Below, piece by piece: positions 19,529 through 27,800 of a stretch of DNA of 64,000 bases. A program made the translations under genes and the position numbers. The DNA lies in the NCBI GenBank assembly GCA_000169355.1, contig AAXX01000001.1:496001-560000 (forward strand), given 5' to 3'. The DNA comes from Flavobacteria bacterium BAL38 (GTDB lineage Bacteria > Bacteroidota > Bacteroidia > Flavobacteriales > Flavobacteriaceae). The notes below the pieces were generated by a model. The model did no database searches. It saw only the letters and a list, made by a program, of their open reading frames with translations, and was not told the DNA's origin. The first letter of the stretch is position 1, and each line of letters opens with the position of its first letter.

Positions 19529-20961
19529 TAGAATTGGAAATAAATAAATTCTTTATAATCGGAATACACCCCTAAAGCCAACAAGGCCATAATAGCTAAC
19601 GTTACTTTTATCCAAGATGCTTTTCCTGACAAAGGTTCTACTTTTGTACGATTGAACCATTCAACAAATACAAAAATCATTACCAAAAATAGTAATTCAA
19701 AATTATAACGTTCGTTACTCAAATATTGCGAATCAAAATGGAAATCGGTCACCATTTTTTGGATATACCCAATGGCTTCGGTAATCGATTTAGCTCTAAA
19801 GAAAATCCAAGAGACAGTGGTTAAAGCAAATGTGCCCAAAATATTTAAAATAGTTTTTGCACTACTTAAATCCCAACCCATCTCGATCTCACCCATATTG
19901 GAACGATTCTTATTTTGCAATAACAAAGGCAAGAAATAAATCGCATTCAACAAGCCCCAAATAATAAACGTCCAGTTTGCGCCATGCCAAAATCCGCTCA
20001 CTAGAAAAATGATAAAAGTATTTCTCACTTTCATCCACATTCCGCCTTGACTTCCACCTAATGGAATGTATAAATAATCGCGAAACCATGATGATAACGA
20101 AATGTGCCAACGACGCCAAAACTCGGCAATGTCTCTAGAGAAATACGGATAATTGAAATTCTTTAATAAATCGATGCCGAACAATTTAGATGTTCCCAAT
20201 GCAATATCAGAATACCCTGAAAAATCACCATAAATTTGGAAGGCAAAATAAACAGCTCCTAAAATTAATGATAAAGAATTCATGGATTCGTAGTTATCAA
20301 AAACGGCATTGGCATAAGTAGCACAACTATCGGCAATAACTACTTTCTTCACTAATCCCCATATAATTTGATAAACACCTTCTTTTGCTTTTTCAAAATT
20401 AAAATAGCGTTTGATTTTTACCTGTGGCAATAAATGCGTAGCTCTTTCAATTGGTCCAGCCACTAAAAGTGGAAAGTAACTTACGAACAATGAATAGTCG
20501 ATAAAATTGCGTTCGGCAGTGATGCGTTTGTAATAAATATCAATCACGTAGGATAAGCCATGAAACGTATAAAAAGATATTCCAACAGGAAGTATTAATT
20601 TTAATAAAACCGGATTCGTTTGAAATCCGAAACCGTTTAACAAATCGGCAAAAGATTGTGCAAAGAAATCATAGTATTTAAAAACCCCTAAAAAACCAAG
20701 ATTAATCCCAATTGTGATCCACAACCACAACTTGCGTTTTTTATCAGATGTACTATTCTCCATCATAATAGCACTGAAGTAATCCAACAAGGTAGAAAAC
20801 ACCAATAAAAACAGAAAACGCCAATCCCAACAGGAATAAAAGTAATAACTTGCAGCAATCAATACCGCGTTTTGAGTAGTTTTATTTTTATTAAATACTA
20901 ACCAATACAGTAAAAAAACGATGGGTAAAAAAATGGCAAAGGATAAGGAATTGAAAAACAT
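19528..20961 (-). CDS. MBOAT-family O-acyltransferase, second paralogue
   Basis: 477 residues, polytopic. Signatures are FWRRWHISLSSWFRDYLYIP, SGFWHGANWT (His near 325) and LLVAGPIERATHLLPQV. It is the closest relative in the window of the MBOAT at 16332-17759. The two differ in their middle loops, as expected if they serve different glycan positions or different SGNH partners. It starts 1 bp after the upstream glycosyltransferase-like gene. Acetyl is the likely group; other short acyl groups cannot be excluded. Confidence 0.92.
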   Translation of the reverse strand: MFFNSLSFAIFLPIVFLLYWLVFNKNKTTQNAVLIAASYYFYSCWDWRFLFLLVFSTLLDYFSAIMMENSTSDKKRKLWLWITIGINLGFLGVFKYYDFFAQSFADLLNGFGFQTNPVLLKLILPVGISFYTFHGLSYVIDIYYKRITAERNFIDYSLFVSYFPLLVAGPIERATHLLPQVKIKRYFNFEKAKEGVYQIIWGLVKKVVIADSCATYANAVFDNYESMNSLSLILGAVYFAFQIYGDFSGYSDIALGTSKLFGIDLLKNFNYPYFSRDIAEFWRRWHISLSSWFRDYLYIPLGGSQGGMWMKVRNTFIIFLVSGFWHGANWTFIIWGLLNAIYFLPLLLQNKNRSNMGEIEMGWDLSSAKTILNILGTFALTTVSWIFFRAKSITEAIGYIQKMVTDFHFDSQYLSNERYNFELLFLVMIFVFVEWFNRTKVEPLSGKASWIKVTLAIMALLALGVYSDYKEFIYFQF

Positions 20962-20962
20962 A

Positions 20963-22366
20963 CTATTTTTTTACAATACTATTAATGCCTTCCCAAATAT
21001 TTTCTGAAGCTTTTCTTGGCTCAGTTCCTACTACTACATCAAACCATTTTTTACCAACTGGAACATTGGATTGCTTTCCGTCTAAAATAGCTTTTACAAT
21101 AGGTGTCAACTCTTTTTTATCATAAACAAACAAGGCTGCTTCATTATTAGGCATCGAACGAAAATGAATGTACTTGTAATTTTGTCCGATATCGCGGATT
21201 CCTTTTTCTAATTGCGGTTGTTCGTAATCAAAAAACAAACACGATTTGTCATGTGCAACAAAATCAAACACCATTGAAGAGGCAATATTTCCAACAAATT
21301 CGGTATGCTCACAAATATTAGATTGTAGCGCAAAATCTTCTTTGGTTGGCATAATTTCGTTCCAACTCGTACCTACTGGTCGCCATAAGGGATCAATAGA
21401 AACAATAACATCTTTATATTGTTGTAAGACCGCATCGTATCGATTCGTAAAATCTACTGGGCATTTTCTGTAAATAATGCCTAAATTATAGCCTTGTTGG
21501 TTTAATTCACGAACTGAAATCGCTAAATCTTCTAAATAATATTGATCTAAAGGTGATGTTACGATATCGTCTCCTGAAAAACAAATGTATTTTTTTTCTA
21601 AATCTAAATGATGTGTCTTATAGAATTGTTCTTTTGTTTGTAATAAACTCGTATCGAAATGGCTTTCAAATTGTGGTGTTCCTGTAACCAATACTTGCTC
21701 TGGTTTTACATACGGACAATATTGAAGCAATTCTTTTTTCATATAATCGCTCCACACAAAATAAAAATCGGGTTCAATTAGAGTGGTAGCTTTTGGTAAA
21801 TTATCCCATGAAAAAATAAAGGAAGCCGTTGGAATTCCTAAATCTTGAGCCGCCAAAATAGGCGCAATAGCTTGAGTTGGTCGAGGATTCGTACAAAAAA
21901 CGATATCTGGTTTATTTTCAAGTAATTGCTTTTTACAATACTCGTATTTAGATGTACTTCTTTCTAACTTTTTAATTTTAGTTCGAATGCTCTCTACTCC
22001 TTTTTCAGTAGATTTTGTAGCTACTAAAAAATCGACATTTAAACTTTTAATAATATTTTTTATTCCCTTGTAAGATTGCGGAAAATTATAGGTATTATAA
22101 ACCGTTTCGTTGAATTTTTTATCGAAAACATTTAATTCGCAACGCTTTCTAGCACGAGTATATACGGTAGTCCAAGGATGTAATTGATGATTTGTAATAT
22201 TTACTTCATCGTATCCTAATTCTTCTTTTATTTTAAAAGGCGTATTATTCCAATACACCATTTCATATCCTAAAGCGGTACCAATAGCATTAAAATTGGT
22301 TAAAGCAAAATTACGCAAACCTACACCGTCAGGTAAAAAAATAAAGGCTTTTTTACTCATTTTCAA
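20963..22366 (-). CDS. UDP-glycosyltransferase-like protein, GT-B fold
   Basis: 467 residues without a signal peptide. It opens KKAFIFLPDGVGLRNF and contains DIVFCTNPRPTQAIAPILAA, FIFSWDNLPKATT and VLVTGTPQFESHF, patterns of a group of bacterial GT-B proteins usually annotated as UDP-glycosyltransferases or surface-glycan biosynthesis proteins. I cannot assign a CAZy family with certainty. A -7-like TATATTTG in the 57 bp upstream suggests a promoter here, so this gene and the O-acetylation genes may form a sub-operon. Confidence 0.65.
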   Translation of the reverse strand: MKMSKKAFIFLPDGVGLRNFALTNFNAIGTALGYEMVYWNNTPFKIKEELGYDEVNITNHQLHPWTTVYTRARKRCELNVFDKKFNETVYNTYNFPQSYKGIKNIIKSLNVDFLVATKSTEKGVESIRTKIKKLERSTSKYEYCKKQLLENKPDIVFCTNPRPTQAIAPILAAQDLGIPTASFIFSWDNLPKATTLIEPDFYFVWSDYMKKELLQYCPYVKPEQVLVTGTPQFESHFDTSLLQTKEQFYKTHHLDLEKKYICFSGDDIVTSPLDQYYLEDLAISVRELNQQGYNLGIIYRKCPVDFTNRYDAVLQQYKDVIVSIDPLWRPVGTSWNEIMPTKEDFALQSNICEHTEFVGNIASSMVFDFVAHDKSCLFFDYEQPQLEKGIRDIGQNYKYIHFRSMPNNEAALFVYDKKELTPIVKAILDGKQSNVPVGKKWFDVVVGTEPRKASENIWEGINSIVKK

Positions 22367-22383
22367 ATTAATTAAATAGAGGG

Positions 22384-22391
22384 CAAATATA
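22384..22391 (-). promoter_or_regulatory. candidate internal promoter (-7 element TATATTTG)
   Basis: On the minus strand TATATTTG matches TAnnTTTG exactly, 17 bp before the ATG at 22366. No TTTG is found at the usual distance upstream, so only the -7 half supports it. It would restart transcription inside glycan block A. Confidence 0.4.
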
Positions 22392-22423
22392 GTATTTCCA
22401 AAAAGAAATTAAGAACTTAATTA

Positions 22424-23914
22424 CTATATATTTAGAAATGGATTAGGATATTCTTTGATAGATTCCATTTGATTTGAATTTTTCAAACTGTGAATACACG
22501 AAGCAACATTATTTAAAAATTGTTCCTCTTCTGGATTAAAATAGTAAACCAATTTGTCATCTATGTACTGAGAAAACATTTCTTTACCAATGTTATTAAT
22601 CAATATAGTGGGAACACCTAACAAATGAGCTTCAATTAAACAACCTGAAAAATTGGTTATATGCACAATTGAAGAAAGTAATGCTTTTGGCAATGGCGTT
22701 TCATCAATAGAACTTTGAATGATTGTTTTATCTTCAATTTGATTTTGAATTAAAAACGCTTTTATTTCTTCTATTTGAATGTAATTTCTAGGATGCAATC
22801 GCAATATCCATTGATAGGGTAAATCCTTAATTAATTGAATAATTTTAGGCGTTAACATATCTTGAATTTCAAAAGGAAATGTTTGCAAACTGTAAATAAT
22901 GGTGTTGCTCTCGCTTCTTTCAAAATGATTATGTTTCAACCAATAATTAACGAATGGCTGTCCCACCACTTTTGCTATACTCTTATTTTTATGACACCAT
23001 TTTTCAATATTTATTTTTGAGAATTCATCCCAATTCCAAAATTCTTTAGGCAATAAAGCATATCCTTCTGATGGGAATTTAGTCCATGCTGAAAAAACCA
23101 TATGAATATTCGTTTGCGGACCGTGCTGGAAATCAACCGTTTTTATTCCCATTTGATTTGCAGTCAAAAGAGCTGCATACAAATCGTCATAACCATAGAA
23201 ACCTAAAAAAACTACTGTTTTAGGCTGTGTCTTCTTATAAAATCTTTTAAAGAAAGGTTGCAAAGCAATAACTCTTCTTGACCAATTTTTCAAATCTGAA
23301 ACGGAGAATCGCAACAAATCCAACCGGATAGGTAATTGCTTTAAATAGGCATAAAAATCATCATAATTTTCTAAAGAAATAGTATCTTTTTTAGACGTAA
23401 ACCTTCCTTTAAACTTTAATAAATTCTTATAATGTCTTAACTCTTGTTCTAAAGAAATAACTGCTTCTTTGTTAAAAATATTAGGATAAACTTTTTGATA
23501 TTCTACATTATAAACCTTATTTTTAAGATGGTGAATATCTACTAAAGAATCATAAAATCGATTAAAATAAAGTCCGTTTTGCTTTACTCTATGAATGTGT
23601 GAACCAAATAACAAATGAGACTTCTTTTTTAAACTGAAGAAGAAAAAATTCAACTTAAAAAAAGAAGAAAAAATCAGAAACAGTTTAGAAAATATCGTTT
23701 TTTTTGAACTAGAACCGTGCTTAACATCAGAAGTTGTTTCATCCTTTTCTAACTTTTTATTCATCATCATTAAAAAATGAATGTAAAGTTTAATTCGGAG
23801 ATAAGGCCATATTTTGATATGATTTACTTCCCATTTTTCAACTGGCCATTTTTCTTCAATATGAAGAATGATTTTTTTTATTTCGTCTTGTGAACTGATG
23901 CTATTCATATCCAT
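22424..23914 (-). CDS. putative surface-glycan glycosyltransferase, GT-B type; candidate nonulosonate transferase
   Basis: 496 residues without a signal peptide. The central part contains KTVVFLGFYGYDDLYAALL and GIKTVDFQHGPQTNIH. The QHG motif after a strand is typical of capsule and sialic-acid-like GT-B enzymes. Later come WILRLHPRNY and IVHITNFSGCLIEAHLLGVP, forming the donor site. It lies two genes from the NeuB-like synthase and overlaps the pyruvyltransferase gene by 14 bp. That context makes transfer of a CMP-nonulosonic acid plausible, but the sequence alone does not show the donor. Confidence 0.55.
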   Translation of the reverse strand: MDMNSISSQDEIKKIILHIEEKWPVEKWEVNHIKIWPYLRIKLYIHFLMMMNKKLEKDETTSDVKHGSSSKKTIFSKLFLIFSSFFKLNFFFFSLKKKSHLLFGSHIHRVKQNGLYFNRFYDSLVDIHHLKNKVYNVEYQKVYPNIFNKEAVISLEQELRHYKNLLKFKGRFTSKKDTISLENYDDFYAYLKQLPIRLDLLRFSVSDLKNWSRRVIALQPFFKRFYKKTQPKTVVFLGFYGYDDLYAALLTANQMGIKTVDFQHGPQTNIHMVFSAWTKFPSEGYALLPKEFWNWDEFSKINIEKWCHKNKSIAKVVGQPFVNYWLKHNHFERSESNTIIYSLQTFPFEIQDMLTPKIIQLIKDLPYQWILRLHPRNYIQIEEIKAFLIQNQIEDKTIIQSSIDETPLPKALLSSIVHITNFSGCLIEAHLLGVPTILINNIGKEMFSQYIDDKLVYYFNPEEEQFLNNVASCIHSLKNSNQMESIKEYPNPFLNI

Positions 23915-24728
23915 TTTTAAAAGGACAAACTTGCATTAATCCATTTCTTAAATCTTCTAATACTTGAGGATTTGGCAATGAAACGTATTGTTCAAACAAG
24001 CTGCTCATTTCATCATTAGTGTAGGCTTCTGTTTTTATTTCGGGATGATAAAATGGAATTTGAACCGATTCCATGTAATCTTGATATTTGATGTCATCAC
24101 CAAAAACTTTGTCTGAAAATTTTTGCCAAATAGCTGGAATTCCATAAGTATGGGCAATAATTACACCGTGTAAGGAAGAAGAAATTATTCTTTCACATTG
24201 TAAAAATTCAATGGTTTTTGACTCGATATCATTAGTCATCATATCAATCAAATGGATATCCGATCTGTTTTCAAACCATTTTTCTACTACACTATAATCG
24301 TTGTAATGCGGAACTATGCCGTATTGATATTTCTTTTCAACTTTAGGATTAAAATAGCGAGGCAATAAAAGAGCGGGATCGCCATAAACCTCTGGCACTT
24401 CATATCCTAAATCCATTAAATACTTTCGGGTTTGAGGACCACGAACGGCTAAAAATGTAGCGTTTTTAATTTTTATTTCCTTATTGACAATGCCACTTCC
24501 CCAAACGATACATTTATGATTTACATTAGCTAAAATGCTTCCAATAGTTACATAAATGGGTGAGAAGAAATCTAAAAAAGAAAACTTTTTAGGCCAAGCA
24601 AAAACCACTTTTTTACCCGAAATTTTTTCTAATAAAAATTTACCCAAGACATCCCCATAATTTTCTTTGGATTTGCCTTGGATAATTTTTTCGTTCCACC
24701 AAAATAATCGGATGGTATTTTTAAGCAT
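23901..24728 (-). CDS. polysaccharide pyruvyltransferase family protein
   Basis: 275 residues. It shows the family pattern: an N-terminal ENYGDVLGKFLLEKISGK, IVWGSGIVN, LAVRGPQTRKYLMDLG, VYGDPALLLPRY and the C-terminal RIISSSLHGVIIAHTYGIPA. These proteins add a pyruvate ketal from phosphoenolpyruvate to a glycan sugar, giving it a negative charge. It sits directly downstream of the NeuB-like gene (5 bp), which also uses phosphoenolpyruvate. Some members of the family are inactive or have other roles, so the reaction is family-based. Confidence 0.88.
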   Translation of the reverse strand: MLKNTIRLFWWNEKIIQGKSKENYGDVLGKFLLEKISGKKVVFAWPKKFSFLDFFSPIYVTIGSILANVNHKCIVWGSGIVNKEIKIKNATFLAVRGPQTRKYLMDLGYEVPEVYGDPALLLPRYFNPKVEKKYQYGIVPHYNDYSVVEKWFENRSDIHLIDMMTNDIESKTIEFLQCERIISSSLHGVIIAHTYGIPAIWQKFSDKVFGDDIKYQDYMESVQIPFYHPEIKTEAYTNDEMSSLFEQYVSLPNPQVLEDLRNGLMQVCPFKNGYE

Positions 24729-24733
24729 AAAAA

Positions 24734-25615
24734 TTATACTTTTTTATTTTTCAACTTATCGCGTTGTACTTGCTCAATTGGTAAAATATCTTGACTTTTA
24801 AAGCTAAGTGCTTTACTTACAGCTTTTAAATCACGACATAATTTACGTAACCCTTCTGGCTCTAAAGATGCGGCATGATCAGTACCTTTCCAAGTTCTAT
24901 CAATTGTATAATGACGTTCGATAACGTTAGCTCCTAAAGTATAAGCAGCAACGTCAACTGCAATTCCTAAATGATGTCCAGAAAAACCAATGTGCTTTAC
25001 TTTGTCACCATATTTTTCAATCAATAAATTAATATCTAACAAGCAAACATCTTCAAATGGAACTGGATATCCAGAAGTACAATTATACAATACTAAATCT
25101 TTATTTCTACCTTTTTCAATGAAGAAATTAACTAAATCATCAGCTTCTCCTTTAGTAGTCATTCCAGTTGAAATGTGAATTTCCCCTTTATAGTTATCAC
25201 ATAACCAACCTAACATATCATAGTTATTGTTACATGCAGAAGGAATTTTTATGTATTCTGGATTTAAAGATGCAATTTCTTTTGCAGAAGTAGTATCCCA
25301 AACCGATGTTGAATACACAATACCGATTTCCTCACAATACGCTTTTAATTCAGCGTGTTGATCCACATCAAATTCTAAATATTCTCTGTGTGCACCATAA
25401 GTATCTCCATAAGAGTTAGCAGGATTAGGGTGTGGTGCGTTGTATTGATCTTCAGTCAATAATTCTTTATTGTTACGCTTCTGAAATTTTACTGAATCCG
25501 CATTACAAAATATTTTAGCTATTTTGATTAATTCTTTTGCGATTTCCATTTCACCTTTATGGTTACAACCAATTTCGGCAATTACGTAAGGTTTTTTATA
25601 TTCTGTCATTTTCAT
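24734..25615 (-). CDS. NeuB-family nonulosonic acid (sialic acid/Kdn-type) synthase
   Basis: 293 residues forming the TIM barrel of the family: YVIAEIGCNHKGEMEIA, ADSVKFQKRNN, YIKIPSACNNNYDML, IHISTGMTTKGEAD, NCTSGYPVPFEDVCLL and GFSGHHLGIAVDVAA, then VIERHYTIDRTWKGTDHAAS. It lacks the C-terminal antifreeze-like (SAF) domain of Neu5Ac synthases, which are about 345 residues long. The enzyme condenses phosphoenolpyruvate with a six-carbon aldose or its 6-phosphate. With the NeuA-KdsC fusion as the only other nonulosonate gene and no NeuC or legionaminate genes visible, Kdn from mannose 6-phosphate is the simplest product. Neu5Ac or another acid made with unlinked genes remains possible. Confidence 0.85.
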   Translation of the reverse strand: MKMTEYKKPYVIAEIGCNHKGEMEIAKELIKIAKIFCNADSVKFQKRNNKELLTEDQYNAPHPNPANSYGDTYGAHREYLEFDVDQHAELKAYCEEIGIVYSTSVWDTTSAKEIASLNPEYIKIPSACNNNYDMLGWLCDNYKGEIHISTGMTTKGEADDLVNFFIEKGRNKDLVLYNCTSGYPVPFEDVCLLDINLLIEKYGDKVKHIGFSGHHLGIAVDVAAYTLGANVIERHYTIDRTWKGTDHAASLEPEGLRKLCRDLKAVSKALSFKSQDILPIEQVQRDKLKNKKV

Positions 25616-25785
25616 TCTATTAGAAAGGCAAAGAAAAATAATTTTATCGAATAATCACAACTAATCTCTGTTAATTTTCAGTTATTTATGAACAATAACA
25701 TTTTCTTCAGGTTGTAACAAACTTAGTATCACAATACAAGAACTCATGATATTAATAAAACTACTAATTAACTCAAATATCAAAC

Positions 25786-26101
25786 TCAACTTAACAATAG
25801 TGGAATTACAAACTTAAAAAACTCAAAAAATCAACTAACACTAATGAACTCAAATGTCAGATTGAGCTTGTCGAAGTCCTTAGTAGCACTATTCGCTATC
25901 ACCAAACTTAAAAAACTCAAAAAATCAACAAACACTAATGAACTCAAATGTCAGACTGAGCTTGTCGAAGTCCTTAGTAGCACTATTCGCTATCACCAAA
26001 CTTCAATCTCAACTTAACAATAGTGGAATTAAAACTTAAAAACCTCAAAAAATCAATAAACACTAATTAACCCAAATGTCAGACTGAGCTTGTCGAAGTC
26101 C
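25786..26101 (+). repeat. REP-like repeat array, left part (three direct copies)
   Basis: The 495 bp gap after the NeuB-like gene holds copies of TGTCAGACTGAGCTTGTCGA (continuing AGTC) at 25855-25879, 25949-25973 and 26077-26101. Copies 1 and 2 belong to a 94 bp unit that includes AACTTAAAAAACTCAAAAAA before and CCTTAGTAGCACTATTCGCT after the core. The longer string CTCAACTTAACAATAGTGGA precedes copies 1 and 3. The core contains the partly self-complementary GAGCTTGTCGAAG. Further copies, one of them inverted, lie beyond the GIY-YIG gene. Nothing else is visible in 25616-25785. Confidence 0.88.
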
Positions 26102-26470
26102 TTAGTAGCACTAATCATCTTTTCCGAACTGTGTGTAATTTTTAGAAAACCTAACCAGTTTATCCCAATCTTCATCAATTAACGCTTGCTTTTTTCGTCT
26201 ACTCCATCCTTTAATTTTCTTTTCTACCATAATAGCTTGTGTTGGATCTGTAAACATTTCAAACCATGCTAATTGAACGGGTCTTCTTGAATAGGTATAT
26301 GCATCTTTATCAATTCCAACATTATGTTCATATAATCGTCTTTCAATACTATTAGTGATTCCAGTGTAAAAAGAATCATCTTTACATTTTAAGATATAGA
26401 CATAAAATAATTTCATAAGAAGTAATATTAAATCGTTTTCATCAGGCTTCGACAAGCTCAGCTTGACAAT
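26077..26470. mobile_element. candidate GIY-YIG / REP-like composite element
   Basis: One GIY-YIG gene lies between two copies of the core repeat in opposite orientation (26077-26101 direct, 26447-26470 inverted). The stop codon of the gene (26111-26113) falls inside the repeat-derived string AGTAGCACTA that also follows the other copies. The upstream copy is about 30 bp before the start codon. This arrangement recalls REP sequences bracketing their RAYT transposase gene, with a GIY-YIG nuclease instead. No target-site duplication could be recognised. The element status is inference. Confidence 0.35.
26111..26416 (-). CDS. solo GIY-YIG nuclease-domain protein
   Basis: 101 residues from the ATG at 26416; a longer frame to 26455 would use TTG and read through the repeat, so I reject it. 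The single domain shows FYVYILKCKDDSFYTGITNS, in which YVYI and YTGI are the GIY-YIG halves, then the Arg of ERRLYEHN and a Glu in MVEKKIKGWSRRKKQ. This is the small UvrC-like or YhbQ-like type of about 90-100 residues, which cuts DNA strands or has unknown roles. It has no link with glycan synthesis and interrupts the operon, fitting an inserted element. Confidence 0.88.
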   Translation of the reverse strand: MKLFYVYILKCKDDSFYTGITNSIERRLYEHNVGIDKDAYTYSRRPVQLAWFEMFTDPTQAIMVEKKIKGWSRRKKQALIDEDWDKLVRFSKNYTQFGKDD

Positions 26471-26643
26471 AGAGGGATTACAAAATTAAAGAAATATAAA
26501 ATCTACTAAAAACGATTAACTCAAATGTCAGATTGAGCTTGTCGAAGTCCTTAGTAGCACTATTCGCTATCACCAAACTTAAAAAAATCAAAAAATCAAC
26601 AAACACTAATTAACTCAAATGTCAGACTGAGCTTGTCGAAGTC
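26447..26643. repeat. REP-like repeat array, right part (one inverted, two direct copies)
   Basis: An inverted copy, CTTCGACAAGCTCAGCTTGA (continuing CA), lies at 26447-26470. Direct copies follow at 26526-26550 and 26620-26643, again 94 bp apart as in the left part, with the same flanks (CCTTAGTAGCACTATTCGCT, AAATCAACAAACACTAATTA). The last copy runs into the stop codon of the next gene: its final C at 26643 is the third base (as G) of that minus-strand TAG. Confidence 0.88.
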
Positions 26644-27800
26644 TAAAATCTAGAATTATACTTCATTATCCATTCACAAACTTCTCTGATAGCTCCATCA
26701 GCAGAATTATTTGACAATGTAAAATCTACTTGTTGTTTTACAATTGATGTAGCATTCGCTGGAGCAAACGACCAACCTACCGTGCAAAGATTAGCCAAAT
26801 CATTTACATCATCTCCTACATAAACCAAATTAGCCCATGAAGTTTGTTGTTGATTTATAAAATTTTGTAAAAAGGAATACTTATCTTTTACTCCTAAAAA
26901 GGTATGTTTGATTTCAAGTTTTTGCATGCGTTTTGCTACCAAATCCGAATTCTCAGAAGTGAGAACCACAACCTGAACGTTATTTTGCCTTAAAATTTCT
27001 AATCCCATACCATCACGCATGTCAAACTTTTTCATTAGCTCACCTTCAGCGCCATAATAAACACATCCATCTGTAAAAACTCCATCAACATCTAATACTA
27101 AATAATTGATTCGTTCTTGTTTCTTAAAAGCTTTTTGGCGTTCCGCTAATAAATTTTCTATAATAGTCCAATCGGAAAGGCTATCGATTTCCATTAAAGT
27201 TTCCTCAGTCATTTCAACCAAACCTATGGTTTCACTAACTCTGTTTTTACTTTTTAGGAAAGCGTCTTTTATTGTAGCATAAACAGCTCCGTTTTCCATC
27301 AATAAACCTGCAAAATCTTGTCTTCTTGGACGATTAAAAACATCGTAATTTTGAGGTGTTCCATCTGCATTCCAAGTAAAACGATGTGTTTTTACTACAC
27401 TTAATGCTGATGTTTTTCCTTCGGTACTTATTTGAGATAAAGCATTGTTAATGTCTTGCGAAGTGGTTAAAGGTGATGTAGCTTGTAACAAACATAAAAC
27501 ATCAAAATCGTAGTTGATTTTTTCTGCAAACTCTAACATCGCACTTTCTGTAGATGCGGTATCATTCGCATTCTCATCATTGCGAAGCAAAACTTTTACT
27601 TTAGTTGTCCAATGATATTCTTTACTTATAAAGTTTAAAATTTCCTCATCATCTGTAAACACATAAACTTCGTCCAAATCAGAAAAAATAGCGGCACCTA
27701 AAACCCATGAAAATAAAGGACGTCCTAACATTTTCTTTTTATTCTTTCCTGGAATTCCTTTAGAACCTTTGCGAAGCGGTATTATAGCAACTTTTTTCAT
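26643..27800 (-). CDS. CMP-nonulosonate cytidylyltransferase fused to KdsC-type HAD phosphatase
   Basis: 385 residues in two enzymes. Residues 1-225 are a NeuA-like cytidylyltransferase: AIIPLRKGSKGIPGKNKKK, LCLLQATSPLTT and GLLMENGAVYATIKDAFLKS. Residues about 230-385 are a KdsC-like haloacid dehalogenase phosphatase with motif I LDVDGVFTDG, motif II VVLTSENSD and motif IV YVGDDVNDLANL; all catalytic Asp are kept. The fusion would remove the 9-phosphate of a nonulosonate and activate the acid with CTP. Vertebrate CMP-sialate synthetases have a similar layout, and Bacteroides uses separate genes for Kdn. It overlaps the next gene by 4 bp. Confidence 0.88.
   Translation of the reverse strand: MKKVAIIPLRKGSKGIPGKNKKKMLGRPLFSWVLGAAIFSDLDEVYVFTDDEEILNFISKEYHWTTKVKVLLRNDENANDTASTESAMLEFAEKINYDFDVLCLLQATSPLTTSQDINNALSQISTEGKTSALSVVKTHRFTWNADGTPQNYDVFNRPRRQDFAGLLMENGAVYATIKDAFLKSKNRVSETIGLVEMTEETLMEIDSLSDWTIIENLLAERQKAFKKQERINYLVLDVDGVFTDGCVYYGAEGELMKKFDMRDGMGLEILRQNNVQVVVLTSENSDLVAKRMQKLEIKHTFLGVKDKYSFLQNFINQQQTSWANLVYVGDDVNDLANLCTVGWSFAPANATSIVKQQVDFTLSNNSADGAIREVCEWIMKYNSRF

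Noticed and set aside
24734..25615. NeuB-like gene as truncated
   Set aside because: The barrel domain is complete, the stop is followed by an adjacent gene at 5 bp, and SAF-less members exist, so the short form is likely genuine.
26417..26455. Longer GIY-YIG protein starting with TTG at 26455
   Set aside because: The extra 13 residues are translated repeat sequence, and the ATG at 26416 gives the normal family N-terminus.
25786..26643. CRISPR array
   Set aside because: The 94 bp units repeat over their whole length, so there are no unique spacers, and one copy is inverted.
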